Of a stretch of DNA of 64,000 nucleotides, positions 54,645 through 62,668 are shown one piece after another. Origin of the DNA: Streptomyces echinoruber (GTDB lineage: Bacteria; Actinomycetota; Actinomycetes; Streptomycetales; Streptomycetaceae); NCBI RefSeq assembly GCF_014651135.1, contig NZ_BMWH01000011.1:27077-91076 (forward strand), given 5' to 3'. The notes below the pieces were generated by a model, which worked only from the letters and a program-made list of their open reading frames with translations, was not told the DNA's origin and made no database searches. The stretch's first letter is position 1, and every line of letters starts with the position of its first letter. Made by a program: the position numbers and the translations under genes.

Positions 54645-54865
54645 GTTGCCTCCCCCGGCCGTCCGGTCGGTCAAGTCCGTTCGCCCTGCGCCCCGTTCCG
54701 GATGCGTTCGGTTCGCAACCACTCACGATACGTGCCGGAGGCAACCCGCACGGAGGGGATGACAGATCTCACCCCAGATCTCATGCCCACGCGGCACCCG
54801 GTCCCATGCCCGGCCGCGGCCCGGACATGTGTCCGTGCGCCGTCGAAACCCGCGGGCCCGCCGTC

Positions 54866-56911
54866 TCAGACCTTCGGTTCGAAGCTCTTCGTCAGCGTCC
54901 GCCAGGTGCTCCTGCGCAGCTCGGTGTCCCAGTTCGCCGCCTTCGCCGTGTACATCAGCGCGTACCCGTGGTGGTCGTCGACGACGAAACCGCGGTCTAT
55001 GGTCCGGTACTCGGTCCCTCCGTCGACGTAGGTGAACTCCCAGTCCGCCGCGTTCCACCCGCGGTAGCCCACCTTCTCTATGCGGATCCGGTGGTACTGG
55101 GGGCGCACCATGTACCGCTCCTGGTTCCGCCAGTCGGCGACCGGGTCGTCCTTGGGCGTGGACGTCCAGGCGACGAGCAGCTTCTGCCCCTCGGGCCCGG
55201 TGAACCGCGCCCCCGCCGCGTCGGTGCTCTTGTACGCCCACCCCGCGGGCAGCCCGAGGGAGAAGCCGTGCCCGCTGCGGTAGGTGGAGACGACACCGCC
55301 GTCCTTGCCGCCGGAGCCGGTCTCCTTGCCGGCGGACGCCCCCGTGCCGGACGCGCCGGCCTCCGGGCCGGCGGTGGTGTCCGCCGCCGGCTCGGCGGAG
55401 GCGGCGTCCGGGTTGGCGGCGGCGCCCGTGCCGGCAGCGGCGGCGGTGGGGTCGTCGTCCCGCCGGGTGTCGGCGCCGGCCGTGACGGCGGCCCGCGACG
55501 CGCCGCCACCGGCGCCCTTGTTGTCCTTGCCGTCGTCGCCGCCGAGCGTGAGGACCAGCACGGTGCCGAGCACGGCGAGAACGGCGACCACCGCCACGAT
55601 CACCAGCGTGCGCCGCGGTACGACGTCGGTGAGCGACGCCCGGGGCACCGGACGCTGCGGCAGGTCCGCCGGCGGCGGCACCACCGGCCAGCCCGAACTC
55701 GTCTGCCCCGGCCGGCCGTTCGGCCCGGCCGCGCCCTGCCGGCCGGGCACGGTGCCGGCGGCGGTGCCGCGCGTCCCGTTCGCCTCGGCCGGGGAGCCGG
55801 CCGCCGCGCTGCCGCCGGCCGCGGAGCGGGTGCGGGCGGCGGTGGCGGCCCCCGCGGCCACGGCGGCCTTGCGCACGGAGCGCAGCGCCCCGCGCAGCCG
55901 GTCGGCCGCCTCCTCGCCCCGCCTGGTCCCGGCGGAACCCGCCGACGCGTCCTTGGCGGAACGCCGGTCCGGCTGCGCCGGCAGCGGTACGACCTTCGTG
56001 GCGTCCGCCGGTTCCGCGGCGGCGCGCGTCGCCTCCGCGGGCGCGTTGACGACCGCGGTGAGCAGGGCCCGGGCACCGGCGTCGTCGAGCCGCTTGGCCG
56101 GGTCCTTGGTGAGCAGGCCGTAGATGACGTCCCGCAGCGGACCGGCGTTCTTCGGCTCCTCCAGCGGCTCGGTCATCACCGCGGTGAGCGTGGCGATGGC
56201 CGAGCCCTTGTCGTACGGCGGCGTGCCCTCCACCGCCGCGTACAGCAGCCCGCCCAGCGACCACAGGTCGGCCGCCGGTCCCGGCTTGTGCCCGCGGGCC
56301 CGCTCCGGTGCGATGTAGGAGGGGGCGCCGACGAGCATGCCGGTGGAGGTGATGGACGGGTCGCCCTCGACCTGCGCGATGCCGAAGTCGGTGAGCACGA
56401 CCCGGCCGTCCTCGGCGATCAGCACGTTGGACGGCTTCACGTCGCGGTGCAGGATGCCCGCCCGGTGCGCCGACCGGAGCACGTCGAGGATGGCGAGCCC
56501 GACCTCCGCGGCGCGCTTCGGCTCCAGCGTGCCGTCCTCACGGATGACCTCCGCGAGCGACTTGCCCTCGATCAGCTCCATCACGATCCAGGGCCGGTCG
56601 TCCTCGTCGACCACGTCGAAGACCGTCACCGCGCCGGTGTTGCGGATCCGCGCGATCGCCTTGGCCTCGCGCAGCGTGCGCGTGATCAGACGGCGCTTCT
56701 CGTCCTCGTCGATGTTCGACGGGAACCGCAGCTCCTTGACGGCGACCGTCCGGCCCAGGGTTTCGTCCTCGGCGCGCCACACGGTGCCCATGCCGCCGCG
56801 GCCGAGCACCTCTCCCAACCGGTACCGTCCGGCGAGGAGACGTTCGCGACGCTCGCCCTGCTCCTGACGAGTGTCCTGACGAGATGTCCCCGCCCGCTCC
56901 GCCTCCGACAT
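54866..56911 (-). CDS. Receptor-like Ser/Thr protein kinase
   Basis: A 681-aa kinase. GRGGMGTVW (37-45), K59, HRDVKPSN (D157), DFG (175-177) and APER are intact. A disordered Ala/Arg/Gly-rich juxtamembrane region (about 310-430) precedes a membrane helix (about 440-460) and a Gly/Asp/Ala-rich stretch, then an ectodomain with GHGFSLGLPAGWAY. Start ATG 56911 (MSEAERAG) has GAGGGG at 4 bases; an earlier in-frame ATG at 56923 is possible. It is the first gene of the minus-strand kinase run and is divergent from the serine hydrolase gene. Confidence 0.9.
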   Translation of the reverse strand: MSEAERAGTSRQDTRQEQGERRERLLAGRYRLGEVLGRGGMGTVWRAEDETLGRTVAVKELRFPSNIDEDEKRRLITRTLREAKAIARIRNTGAVTVFDVVDEDDRPWIVMELIEGKSLAEVIREDGTLEPKRAAEVGLAILDVLRSAHRAGILHRDVKPSNVLIAEDGRVVLTDFGIAQVEGDPSITSTGMLVGAPSYIAPERARGHKPGPAADLWSLGGLLYAAVEGTPPYDKGSAIATLTAVMTEPLEEPKNAGPLRDVIYGLLTKDPAKRLDDAGARALLTAVVNAPAEATRAAAEPADATKVVPLPAQPDRRSAKDASAGSAGTRRGEEAADRLRGALRSVRKAAVAAGAATAARTRSAAGGSAAAGSPAEANGTRGTAAGTVPGRQGAAGPNGRPGQTSSGWPVVPPPADLPQRPVPRASLTDVVPRRTLVIVAVVAVLAVLGTVLVLTLGGDDGKDNKGAGGGASRAAVTAGADTRRDDDPTAAAAGTGAAANPDAASAEPAADTTAGPEAGASGTGASAGKETGSGGKDGGVVSTYRSGHGFSLGLPAGWAYKSTDAAGARFTGPEGQKLLVAWTSTPKDDPVADWRNQERYMVRPQYHRIRIEKVGYRGWNAADWEFTYVDGGTEYRTIDRGFVVDDHHGYALMYTAKAANWDTELRRSTWRTLTKSFEPKV

Positions 56912-57078
56912 GCGTCCCCTCATACAACCCGCCCTGACAGAGGCTCCATTGTCTCTCACCCGACAAGTGCTCGACGCCCAGGGGGCCTCTGCAGGGCCCT
57001 GGCCCGCCACGGCCGGGCCCCGGGTGAGGCGACCATTCCGCTTACCGGGATGATGGGCGCCGACGAGGGAGGACCGCG

Positions 57079-58443
57079 ATGCCGCCGTTTCGGACCCGCC
57101 TGGTCGTGCCGGTGTCCCTGGCGTTGCTCGGCCTGCTGGCGGCCGGGCACCTGGCCGGGACGGCGCCCGTTCCGTCGGCGGCCGGCGCGCCCGCCGGGGC
57201 GTCACGGGCCCGCACGGCGCCCGTCGCGAGCGCACCGGGGCTGCCCCCCGCCGCGCACCGGCCCGGGGTGGCCGGCCCGGCCGGTTTGGCACCACCGGCC
57301 GCGAGCGGCCTGCCCGCGCACCGGCCCCCGCACGACCCGGTCCCGGCTCCGACGGCCGGGAAGCGGCCGGCCACGGCCGCGACACCACCGCCACCGCCAC
57401 CGGGCCCGGTCGCCTCCCCGCCGCCCGCGGTCCGGGGCGGCCCGGGCGCGCTGCTGCGCCTGCTGGTCACCCGCGACGGCGCCCCCGCCGCGGCCCTGCT
57501 GACCCGCGACGGCACCACGGTCCGCTACGCCGACGCCGGCAGGGGCATCGCCCGCGCCGACCACTTCCGCGCCGGCAGCGTCACGAAGACCTTCCTCGCG
57601 ACGGTGGTCCTCCAACTGGCCGCGGAACACCGGCTGTCCCTGTCCGACACCGTGGAGCAGCACCTGCCCGGCCTGGTGCGCTCGGCCCACGCCGACGGGC
57701 GGGACATCACCCTGCGCGCCCTGCTCACCCACACCAGCGGGCTGGCCGACTTCACCGAGCTCACCGGAGGCCGCGTCGCCCTGACGCCCCAGCAGGCCGT
57801 ACGGCTCGCCCTGCGCCTCCCTTCCGGCCGTCCCGGCCGCTACGCGTACTCCAACACCGACTACGTCCTGCTCGGCATGGTGGTCCGTCAGGTCACCGGC
57901 CACTCCTATGCCGCCGAGGTCCGGCGCCGCGTCATCACCCCCCTTCGTCTGACGGGCACGTCCTTCCCGGGCACCCGCCGCTCGCTGCCCCCGCCGCACG
58001 GCCGCGGCTACGCGGCCGACGGCTCCGACGTCACCGATCTCGACCCGCGCGTGGCCGGCGCGGCGGGTGAGATGGTGACCACGCTCACCGACCTGGACCG
58101 CTTCTACGCGGCCCTGCTCGGCGGACGGCTGCTGCCCCCGCGCCGGCTGCGCGAGATGCTCGACACCCGAGCCGCACACGGCGCGTACGGCATGGGCCTG
58201 TTCCCCGAAAAACTGCCCTGCGGAATCACGGTGTGGGGACACAACGGCCGGATCGCGGGCAGCTACGTGCGCACCGCAGCCACCGTGGACGGCCGGCGTG
58301 TCCTCACCTTCCGCGTGAACACGGACGGGGTGTCGGACCCGGTCCTCGAACGGGACCTTCTCTCGGCCGGGTTCTGCCCCCGCAGTTGGTCCAACGGACG
58401 GGCTCCGGCCGGAGATCCCGGACCGCGTCACTCGTTCGAGTGA
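57079..58443 (+). CDS. Secreted serine hydrolase (beta-lactamase/D-alanyl-D-alanine carboxypeptidase family)
   Basis: A 454-aa class C beta-lactamase/penicillin-binding-type hydrolase. A signal peptide (about 1-30) and a long Pro/Ala linker precede the catalytic domain at about 135-430. Motifs: SVTK (Ser-x-x-Lys), YSN (Tyr-x-Asn) and HNG (third motif). It lacks the lactamase-specific Glu clusters, fitting carboxypeptidase or esterase activity in the wall. ATG has GGGAGGA at 7 bases. It diverges from the kinase at 54866 and converges on glpD. Confidence 0.88.
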   Translation: MPPFRTRLVVPVSLALLGLLAAGHLAGTAPVPSAAGAPAGASRARTAPVASAPGLPPAAHRPGVAGPAGLAPPAASGLPAHRPPHDPVPAPTAGKRPATAATPPPPPPGPVASPPPAVRGGPGALLRLLVTRDGAPAAALLTRDGTTVRYADAGRGIARADHFRAGSVTKTFLATVVLQLAAEHRLSLSDTVEQHLPGLVRSAHADGRDITLRALLTHTSGLADFTELTGGRVALTPQQAVRLALRLPSGRPGRYAYSNTDYVLLGMVVRQVTGHSYAAEVRRRVITPLRLTGTSFPGTRRSLPPPHGRGYAADGSDVTDLDPRVAGAAGEMVTTLTDLDRFYAALLGGRLLPPRRLREMLDTRAAHGAYGMGLFPEKLPCGITVWGHNGRIAGSYVRTAATVDGRRVLTFRVNTDGVSDPVLERDLLSAGFCPRSWSNGRAPAGDPGPRHSFE

Positions 58444-58455
58444 AGTCCGGACAGT

Positions 58456-58700
58456 CCGGCAGCGGGTCGGCGGCGGGTCGAAGGTGGGCCGGACACGGAC
58501 CGCGGGCCGGAAGCGGGCCGGACACGGACCGGCGACGGAACCGATGCGGGCCGAAGATGGACCGGACACGGACCGGCGGCAGGTCGAAGGCGGGTCGGCG
58601 GCAGGTCGAAGGCGGGTCGGCGGCAGGTCGAAGGCGGACCGGCGGCAGGCCCGATGCGGACCGGAGGTGGGGCGGCGGCAGGCCCGATGCGGACCGGAGC
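58456..58700. repeat. 22-bp and 33-bp tandem repeats downstream of glpD
   Basis: GGCGGCAGGTCGAAGGCGGG units begin at 58575, 58597, 58619 and 58641. Two 33-bp units with GCAGGCCCGATGCGGACCGG follow, and looser CCGGACACGGACCGG repeats precede. The array fills the whole gap between convergent genes. Confidence 0.85.
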
Positions 58701-58722
58701 CGGCCGCGTCCCCGCCCGCGTC

Positions 58723-60429
58723 TCACAACGGCACGATGTCCGGCGCCCCCAGCCGTGCCGCGTCCGCCGTCAGGTCGTCCGGCTGGCGCTGGGACTCGCG
58801 CTCGGCCTCCACGCGCTTCTCGTAGTGCTGGATCTCGCGCTCGACCTGGTCCTTGTCCCAGCCGAGCACGGGCGCCATCAACTCGGCGGCTTCGCGGGCG
58901 CTCAGCGTGCCCCGGTCGAAGGTCTCGATGGAGATCCGGGTGCGGCGGGTGAGGACGTCGTCCAGGTGCCGCGCGCCCTCGTGCGAGGCGGCGTAGACGA
59001 TTTCGGCGCGCAGGTAGTCGTCGGCGGCCTGCAGCGGCCGGCCCAGGGACGGGTTCTCGGCGATGAGGTTCAGCACCTCGTCGGCCAGGGAGCCGTACCG
59101 GTTCAGCAGGTGTTCGACGCGCACCACGTGCAGGCCCGTCTCGGCGGCGATGCGCGCCCGCGCGTTCCACAGGGCCCGGTAGCCCTCGGCGCCGAGCAGC
59201 GGGACGTCCTCCGTGACACACTCGGCGACGCGCTGGTCCAGGCCGTGCACGGCCTCGTCGACCGCGTCCTTGGCCATGACCCGGTACGTGGTGTACTTGC
59301 CGCCCGCCACGACCACGAGGCCGGGCACGGGGTGGGCGACGGTGTGCTCGCGCGACAGTTTGCTGGTGGCGTCGGACTCGCCGGCGAGCAGCGGCCGCAG
59401 GCCGGCGTAGACGCCCTCGACGTCGTCGCGGGTGAGGGGGACGGCGAGCACCGAGTTGACGTGCTCCAGCAGGTAGTCGATGTCCGCGCTGGACGCGGCC
59501 GGGTGGGCCTTGTCGAGGTCCCAGTCGGTGTCGGTGGTGCCGATGATCCAGTGCCGGCCCCAGGGGATGACGAAGAGCACCGACTTCTCGGTGCGCAGGA
59601 TCAGGCCCGTCGAGGAGTTGACGCGGTCCCTGGGCACGACCAGGTGTATGCCCTTGGAGGCGCGCACGTGGAACCGGCCGCGCTCCCCCACCATGGCCTG
59701 CGTGTCGTCGGTCCACACGCCGGTGGCGTTGACGATCTGTTTGGCGCGGATCTCGTACTCGCCGCGCCCCTCGACGTCCTGCACCCGGGCGCCGACCACG
59801 CGCTCGCCCTCGCGCAGGAAACCGGTCACCCGCGCGCGGTTGGCGACCTTGGCGCCGTAGGCGGCCGCGGTGCGCACCAGGGTGGCGACGAAGCGGGCGT
59901 CGTCCACCTGTGCGTCGTAGTACTGCAGGGCGCCGACGAGGGCGTCCTTCCTCAGGCAGGGGGCGACGCGCAGGGCGTGACGGCGTGTCAGGTGGCGGTG
60001 GGCGGGCAGGCCCCGGCCGTGGCCGCGGGCCAGGGACATCACGTCGTAGAGCGCGACACCCGAACCGGCGTAGAACCGTTCCCAGGCGCGGTGCTGGAGT
60101 GGGTACAGGAACGGCACCGGTCTCACCAGGTGCGGGGCGATCCGCTCCAGGAGCAGGCCGCGCTCCTTCAGCGCCTCGCGGACGAGGGCGAAGTCCAGCA
60201 TCTCCAGGTAGCGCAGTCCGCCGTGGATCAGCTTGCTGGACCTGCTGGAGGTGCCCGAGGCCCAGTCGCGGGCCTCGACCAGGCCGGTGGACAGGCCGCG
60301 CGTCACGGCGTCCAGCGCGGTGCCGGCGCCGACCACGCCGCCGCCGACGACCAGCACGTCCAGCTCACGCTCGGCCATTCCCGCGAGTGCCTCGGCGCGC
60401 TGCGCCGGCCCGAGTGTCGCTGTCCTCAC
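58723..60429 (-). CDS. glpD: Glycerol-3-phosphate dehydrogenase (FAD-dependent)
   Basis: A 568-aa flavoprotein oxidising glycerol 3-phosphate to dihydroxyacetone phosphate, feeding electrons to the respiratory chain. The FAD fold VLVVGGGVVGAGTALDAVTRG lies at about 25-45, followed by the substrate-side GTSSRSSKLIHGGLRYLE. The C-terminal GlpD-specific domain is present (ISIETFDRGTLSAREAAELM). GTG 60429 was chosen because GGGAGG lies about 5 bases upstream; the longer frame upstream is repeat sequence. It is divergent from the nucleotide-sugar dehydrogenase gene. Confidence 0.93.
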   Translation of the reverse strand: MRTATLGPAQRAEALAGMAERELDVLVVGGGVVGAGTALDAVTRGLSTGLVEARDWASGTSSRSSKLIHGGLRYLEMLDFALVREALKERGLLLERIAPHLVRPVPFLYPLQHRAWERFYAGSGVALYDVMSLARGHGRGLPAHRHLTRRHALRVAPCLRKDALVGALQYYDAQVDDARFVATLVRTAAAYGAKVANRARVTGFLREGERVVGARVQDVEGRGEYEIRAKQIVNATGVWTDDTQAMVGERGRFHVRASKGIHLVVPRDRVNSSTGLILRTEKSVLFVIPWGRHWIIGTTDTDWDLDKAHPAASSADIDYLLEHVNSVLAVPLTRDDVEGVYAGLRPLLAGESDATSKLSREHTVAHPVPGLVVVAGGKYTTYRVMAKDAVDEAVHGLDQRVAECVTEDVPLLGAEGYRALWNARARIAAETGLHVVRVEHLLNRYGSLADEVLNLIAENPSLGRPLQAADDYLRAEIVYAASHEGARHLDDVLTRRTRISIETFDRGTLSAREAAELMAPVLGWDKDQVEREIQHYEKRVEAERESQRQPDDLTADAARLGAPDIVPL

Positions 60430-60454
60430 CGCTGCCTCCCGCTGTCCGTCGCGT

Positions 60455-60570
60455 CGGCCGCATCCCGTCGGGCGTGGCCTGGTGCCGCACCTGTCGGGCG
60501 TGGCCCGGTGCCGCACCCGTCGCGCGTAGCCCGGTGCCGCACCCGTCGGGCGTAGCCCGGCCCCCCCCCC
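60455..60570. repeat. 26-bp tandem repeat plus poly-C in the glpD leader region
   Basis: CCGTCGGGCGTGGCCCGGTGC-like units recur with 26-bp spacing (anchor GGTGCCGCAC at 60481, 60507 and 60533) and run into a tract of ten Cs (60561-60570). It lies just upstream of the glpD start in the 358-bp divergent spacer 60430-60787. A less GC-rich pocket near 60680-60715 probably holds promoters. Confidence 0.8.
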
Positions 60571-60787
60571 GTATCCCACTGCGTATCCCCCCTGCCCAAA
60601 TTCTGACCGGCTTGCCCGACTTCAGCCACCAGTGGCCCCCAGCCTGTGGACATCACCCGGGAAACGCGAACGACCAATCCCACATATCGGTCATATTTAC
60701 TCCTAGTCTGACATTGCGCTCGCGCGTTCTGTCCACAGCGGTTGCGCACCTGCCCCGCTTCGGCTACTGGGAAGGACGGCCCACGCC

Positions 60788-61996
60788 ATGCCCGCAGATC
60801 TCGCCGTCATCGGACTCGGACCGCTCGGCCTGCCCCTGGCCCAGGCCGCCGTCGCCGCAGGCATTCCCACCCTCGGCTACGGGACCGGTCCCGAGTCCGG
60901 CTTCCTCAGCCCCGCGGAACTGCGCCGGATGCTCTCGGGGGGCTTCCGGCCGACCACCAGCCCGGACGGTCTCGGCCGGGTGCGCACCGCGGTCATCTGC
61001 GCGCCCACCCCGCGCGGCGCGGACGGCGGCCTCGACCTGAGCGGGGTGGAGGCCGCCGCCCGCACCCTGGCCGAACGGCTGCGCCCGCACACCACGGTGA
61101 TCCTGGAATCGCCCGTGCACCCGGGCACCACCGAGGAATTCCTGTGCCCGCTTCTCGAGGAGGGCTCCGGGCTGCGGGCCGGCCGCGACTTCCACCTCGC
61201 CTACTCCCCCAGCCGCGTCGACCCCGGCAACCGCGTCTTCACCCCCGCCGGCACCCCCAAGGTGATCGGCGGCCTGACACCGGCCTGCACGGAGTCGGCC
61301 GCCGCCTTCTACGGACGGCTCACCGACAAGGTGGTCCGCGCGCGCGGACTGCGCGAGGCGGAGACCGTGCACCTGCTGGAGACCAACTACCGGCACGTGA
61401 ACATCGCCCTGGTCAACGAGATGGCCGTCCTGTGCCACGATCTCGGCGTCGACCTGTGGGACGTGATCCGCTGCGCGGAGACCAAGCCGTTCGGCTTCCA
61501 GGCCTTCCGCCCCGGCCCCGGCGTCGGCGGCCACGCCGTCCCGCAGGACCTCACCGGCCACGCGGGCCGCGGGCTGCGCATGGTGGAACTGGCCCAGCAG
61601 GTCAACAGCGGCATGCCGCGCTACGTCGTGCAGCGCGCCGCCGCCCTCCTCAACGAGTACGGCAAGTCCGCCCGCGGCGCGCGCGTGCTGCTGCTCGGCG
61701 TCACCTACAAACCCGACTTCGCCGACCTGCAGGGCACCCCCGCACACGAGATCGCCGTCCGCCTGCTGGAGCTGGGCGCCGCCGTCAGCTACCACGACCC
61801 GCTGGTGCCGTCCTGGGCCGTCCTGGACCGGCCCGTGCCGCGCGTCGACTCCCTCTACGAGGCCGCCGCCGAGGCCGACCTCACGATCCTGCTGCAGCAG
61901 CACCGTACCTACGACCTGCAGGGCCTGTCGGTGAAGGCGCAGCTGCTGCTGGACACGCGGGGGGCCACACCGACGGGGGCGGCGCACCGGTTGTGA
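60788..61996 (+). CDS. UDP-glucose/GDP-mannose dehydrogenase family protein lacking catalytic residues
   Basis: A 402-aa protein of the nucleotide-sugar dehydrogenase family with N-terminal Rossmann fold (VIGLGPLGLPLA at 8-19), central dimer domain and C-terminal domain (GVTYKPDFADLQGTPAHEI). Family catalytic positions differ: the Cys of GGHCxPxD is Ala250 (GGHAVPQD), the Lys of VKLLENxYR is His195 with its Asn now Thr199 (VHLLETNYR), and the ESTVxxGT Thr is Pro109 (ESPVHPGTT). The overall fold and Asp254 remain. Normal oxidation of a sugar C6 to the acid should fail, so it may be a pseudoenzyme or an altered oxidoreductase. It stands alone. Confidence 0.8.
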   Translation: MPADLAVIGLGPLGLPLAQAAVAAGIPTLGYGTGPESGFLSPAELRRMLSGGFRPTTSPDGLGRVRTAVICAPTPRGADGGLDLSGVEAAARTLAERLRPHTTVILESPVHPGTTEEFLCPLLEEGSGLRAGRDFHLAYSPSRVDPGNRVFTPAGTPKVIGGLTPACTESAAAFYGRLTDKVVRARGLREAETVHLLETNYRHVNIALVNEMAVLCHDLGVDLWDVIRCAETKPFGFQAFRPGPGVGGHAVPQDLTGHAGRGLRMVELAQQVNSGMPRYVVQRAAALLNEYGKSARGARVLLLGVTYKPDFADLQGTPAHEIAVRLLELGAAVSYHDPLVPSWAVLDRPVPRVDSLYEAAAEADLTILLQQHRTYDLQGLSVKAQLLLDTRGATPTGAAHRL

Positions 61997-62110
61997 AGGG
62001 GGCGCGCGGGGGTGCGGAGACCAGGGACTGGTGGCGTAGGTGGGGTGGGCGCCGGTAGCTTGGTGGGCAGGTGGAGCCCCCGCAGGGGCTATGTTGCGGA
62101 GGGCTCCTGA

Positions 62111-62160
62111 TCGATGACGGGTGTCCACCCCTACCCCTTATAGGGGTGGCCGCTCATCGA
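62111..62160. terminator. Double inverted repeat at the end of the small ORF
   Basis: Inner arms CCACCCCTA (62125-62133) and TAGGGGTGG (62141-62149) and outer arms TCGATGA (62111-62117) and TCATCGA (62154-62160) are all perfect. It covers the stop codon of the small minus-strand frame and faces the dehydrogenase gene, so it could terminate both. Confidence 0.55.
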
Positions 62161-62249
62161 CCGTAAATCCGCAAGATCCACCTCCTCCGGCACTTCACCA
62201 GCCGAAGCCGGATCCGATCCCAGCGAGTGGGCTTGCGGTGACGGCCCAT
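62154..62249 (-). CDS. Possible 31-aa arginine-rich protein
   Basis: Starts MGRHRKPTRWDRIRL and ends in LRIYGR, with 13 Arg or Lys in 31 residues. A good Shine-Dalgarno GGAAGGGGG lies 5-6 bases upstream. A hairpin covers the stop. It has no recognised family; it could be a nucleic-acid-binding small protein or a chance frame. Confidence 0.4.
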   Translation of the reverse strand: MGRHRKPTRWDRIRLRLVKCRRRWILRIYGR

Positions 62250-62477
62250 GGGCGCCCCCTTCCGCGATGCCGCCCAGTAGCCCGGTGGACGGACCGTTGG
62301 AGTTCGGGCCGGGCCCCGAGGGCCGGGGCCCGGACCGTGTCCTGGGAAGGGGGCGCCCCAGGGGGCTGGGCCGCCGATCACGGACACTACCGCCGCACAA
62401 CGCCCGTTCGGCCCCCGTTCGCCTTGAACGCAACCATGCGCCCCCTCCCCGCAACGCGCCCCCACGCAGGCGTCCCG

Positions 62478-62506
62478 GGCATGCGTCCCGGGCATGCGTC
62501 CCGGGC
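62478..62506. repeat. Three 14-bp direct repeats
   Basis: GCGTCCCGGGCAT occurs three times with 14-bp spacing just before the guaB3 terminator. The surrounding spacer (62250-62657) has no gene. Confidence 0.7.
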
Positions 62507-62511
62507 AAGCG

Positions 62512-62548
62512 CAAGGGCCGGTCACCCGTCCGAGGTGACCGGCCCTTG
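62512..62548. terminator. Perfect 15-bp hairpin downstream of guaB3
   Basis: CAAGGGCCGGTCACC (62512-62526) pairs perfectly with GGTGACCGGCCCTTG (62534-62548), with a 7-base loop. It is on the 3' side of guaB3, about 110 bases after its stop, and is the likely terminator. Confidence 0.85.
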
Positions 62549-62564
62549 TACCGTGTGCCGTCGT

Positions 62565-62668
62565 GGGACTACCGCCGGTATCGGGACTACCGCCGGCCTG
62601 GGGCTACCGCCGGCGCTGGGACTACCGCCGGCGCTGGGACTACCGCCGGCGCTGGGACTACCGCCGGT
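62565..62668. repeat. 18-bp tandem repeat, six units, running into the guaB3 stop
   Basis: GGGACTACCGCCGGCGCT units recur with 17-18-bp spacing, ending inside the last codons of guaB3. The stop TAG and the final Arg codons lie in the last unit. Confidence 0.9.

Noticed and set aside
62565..62668. CRISPR array
   Set aside because: Units are contiguous with no unique spacers, and there are no cas genes. The same is true of the other arrays.
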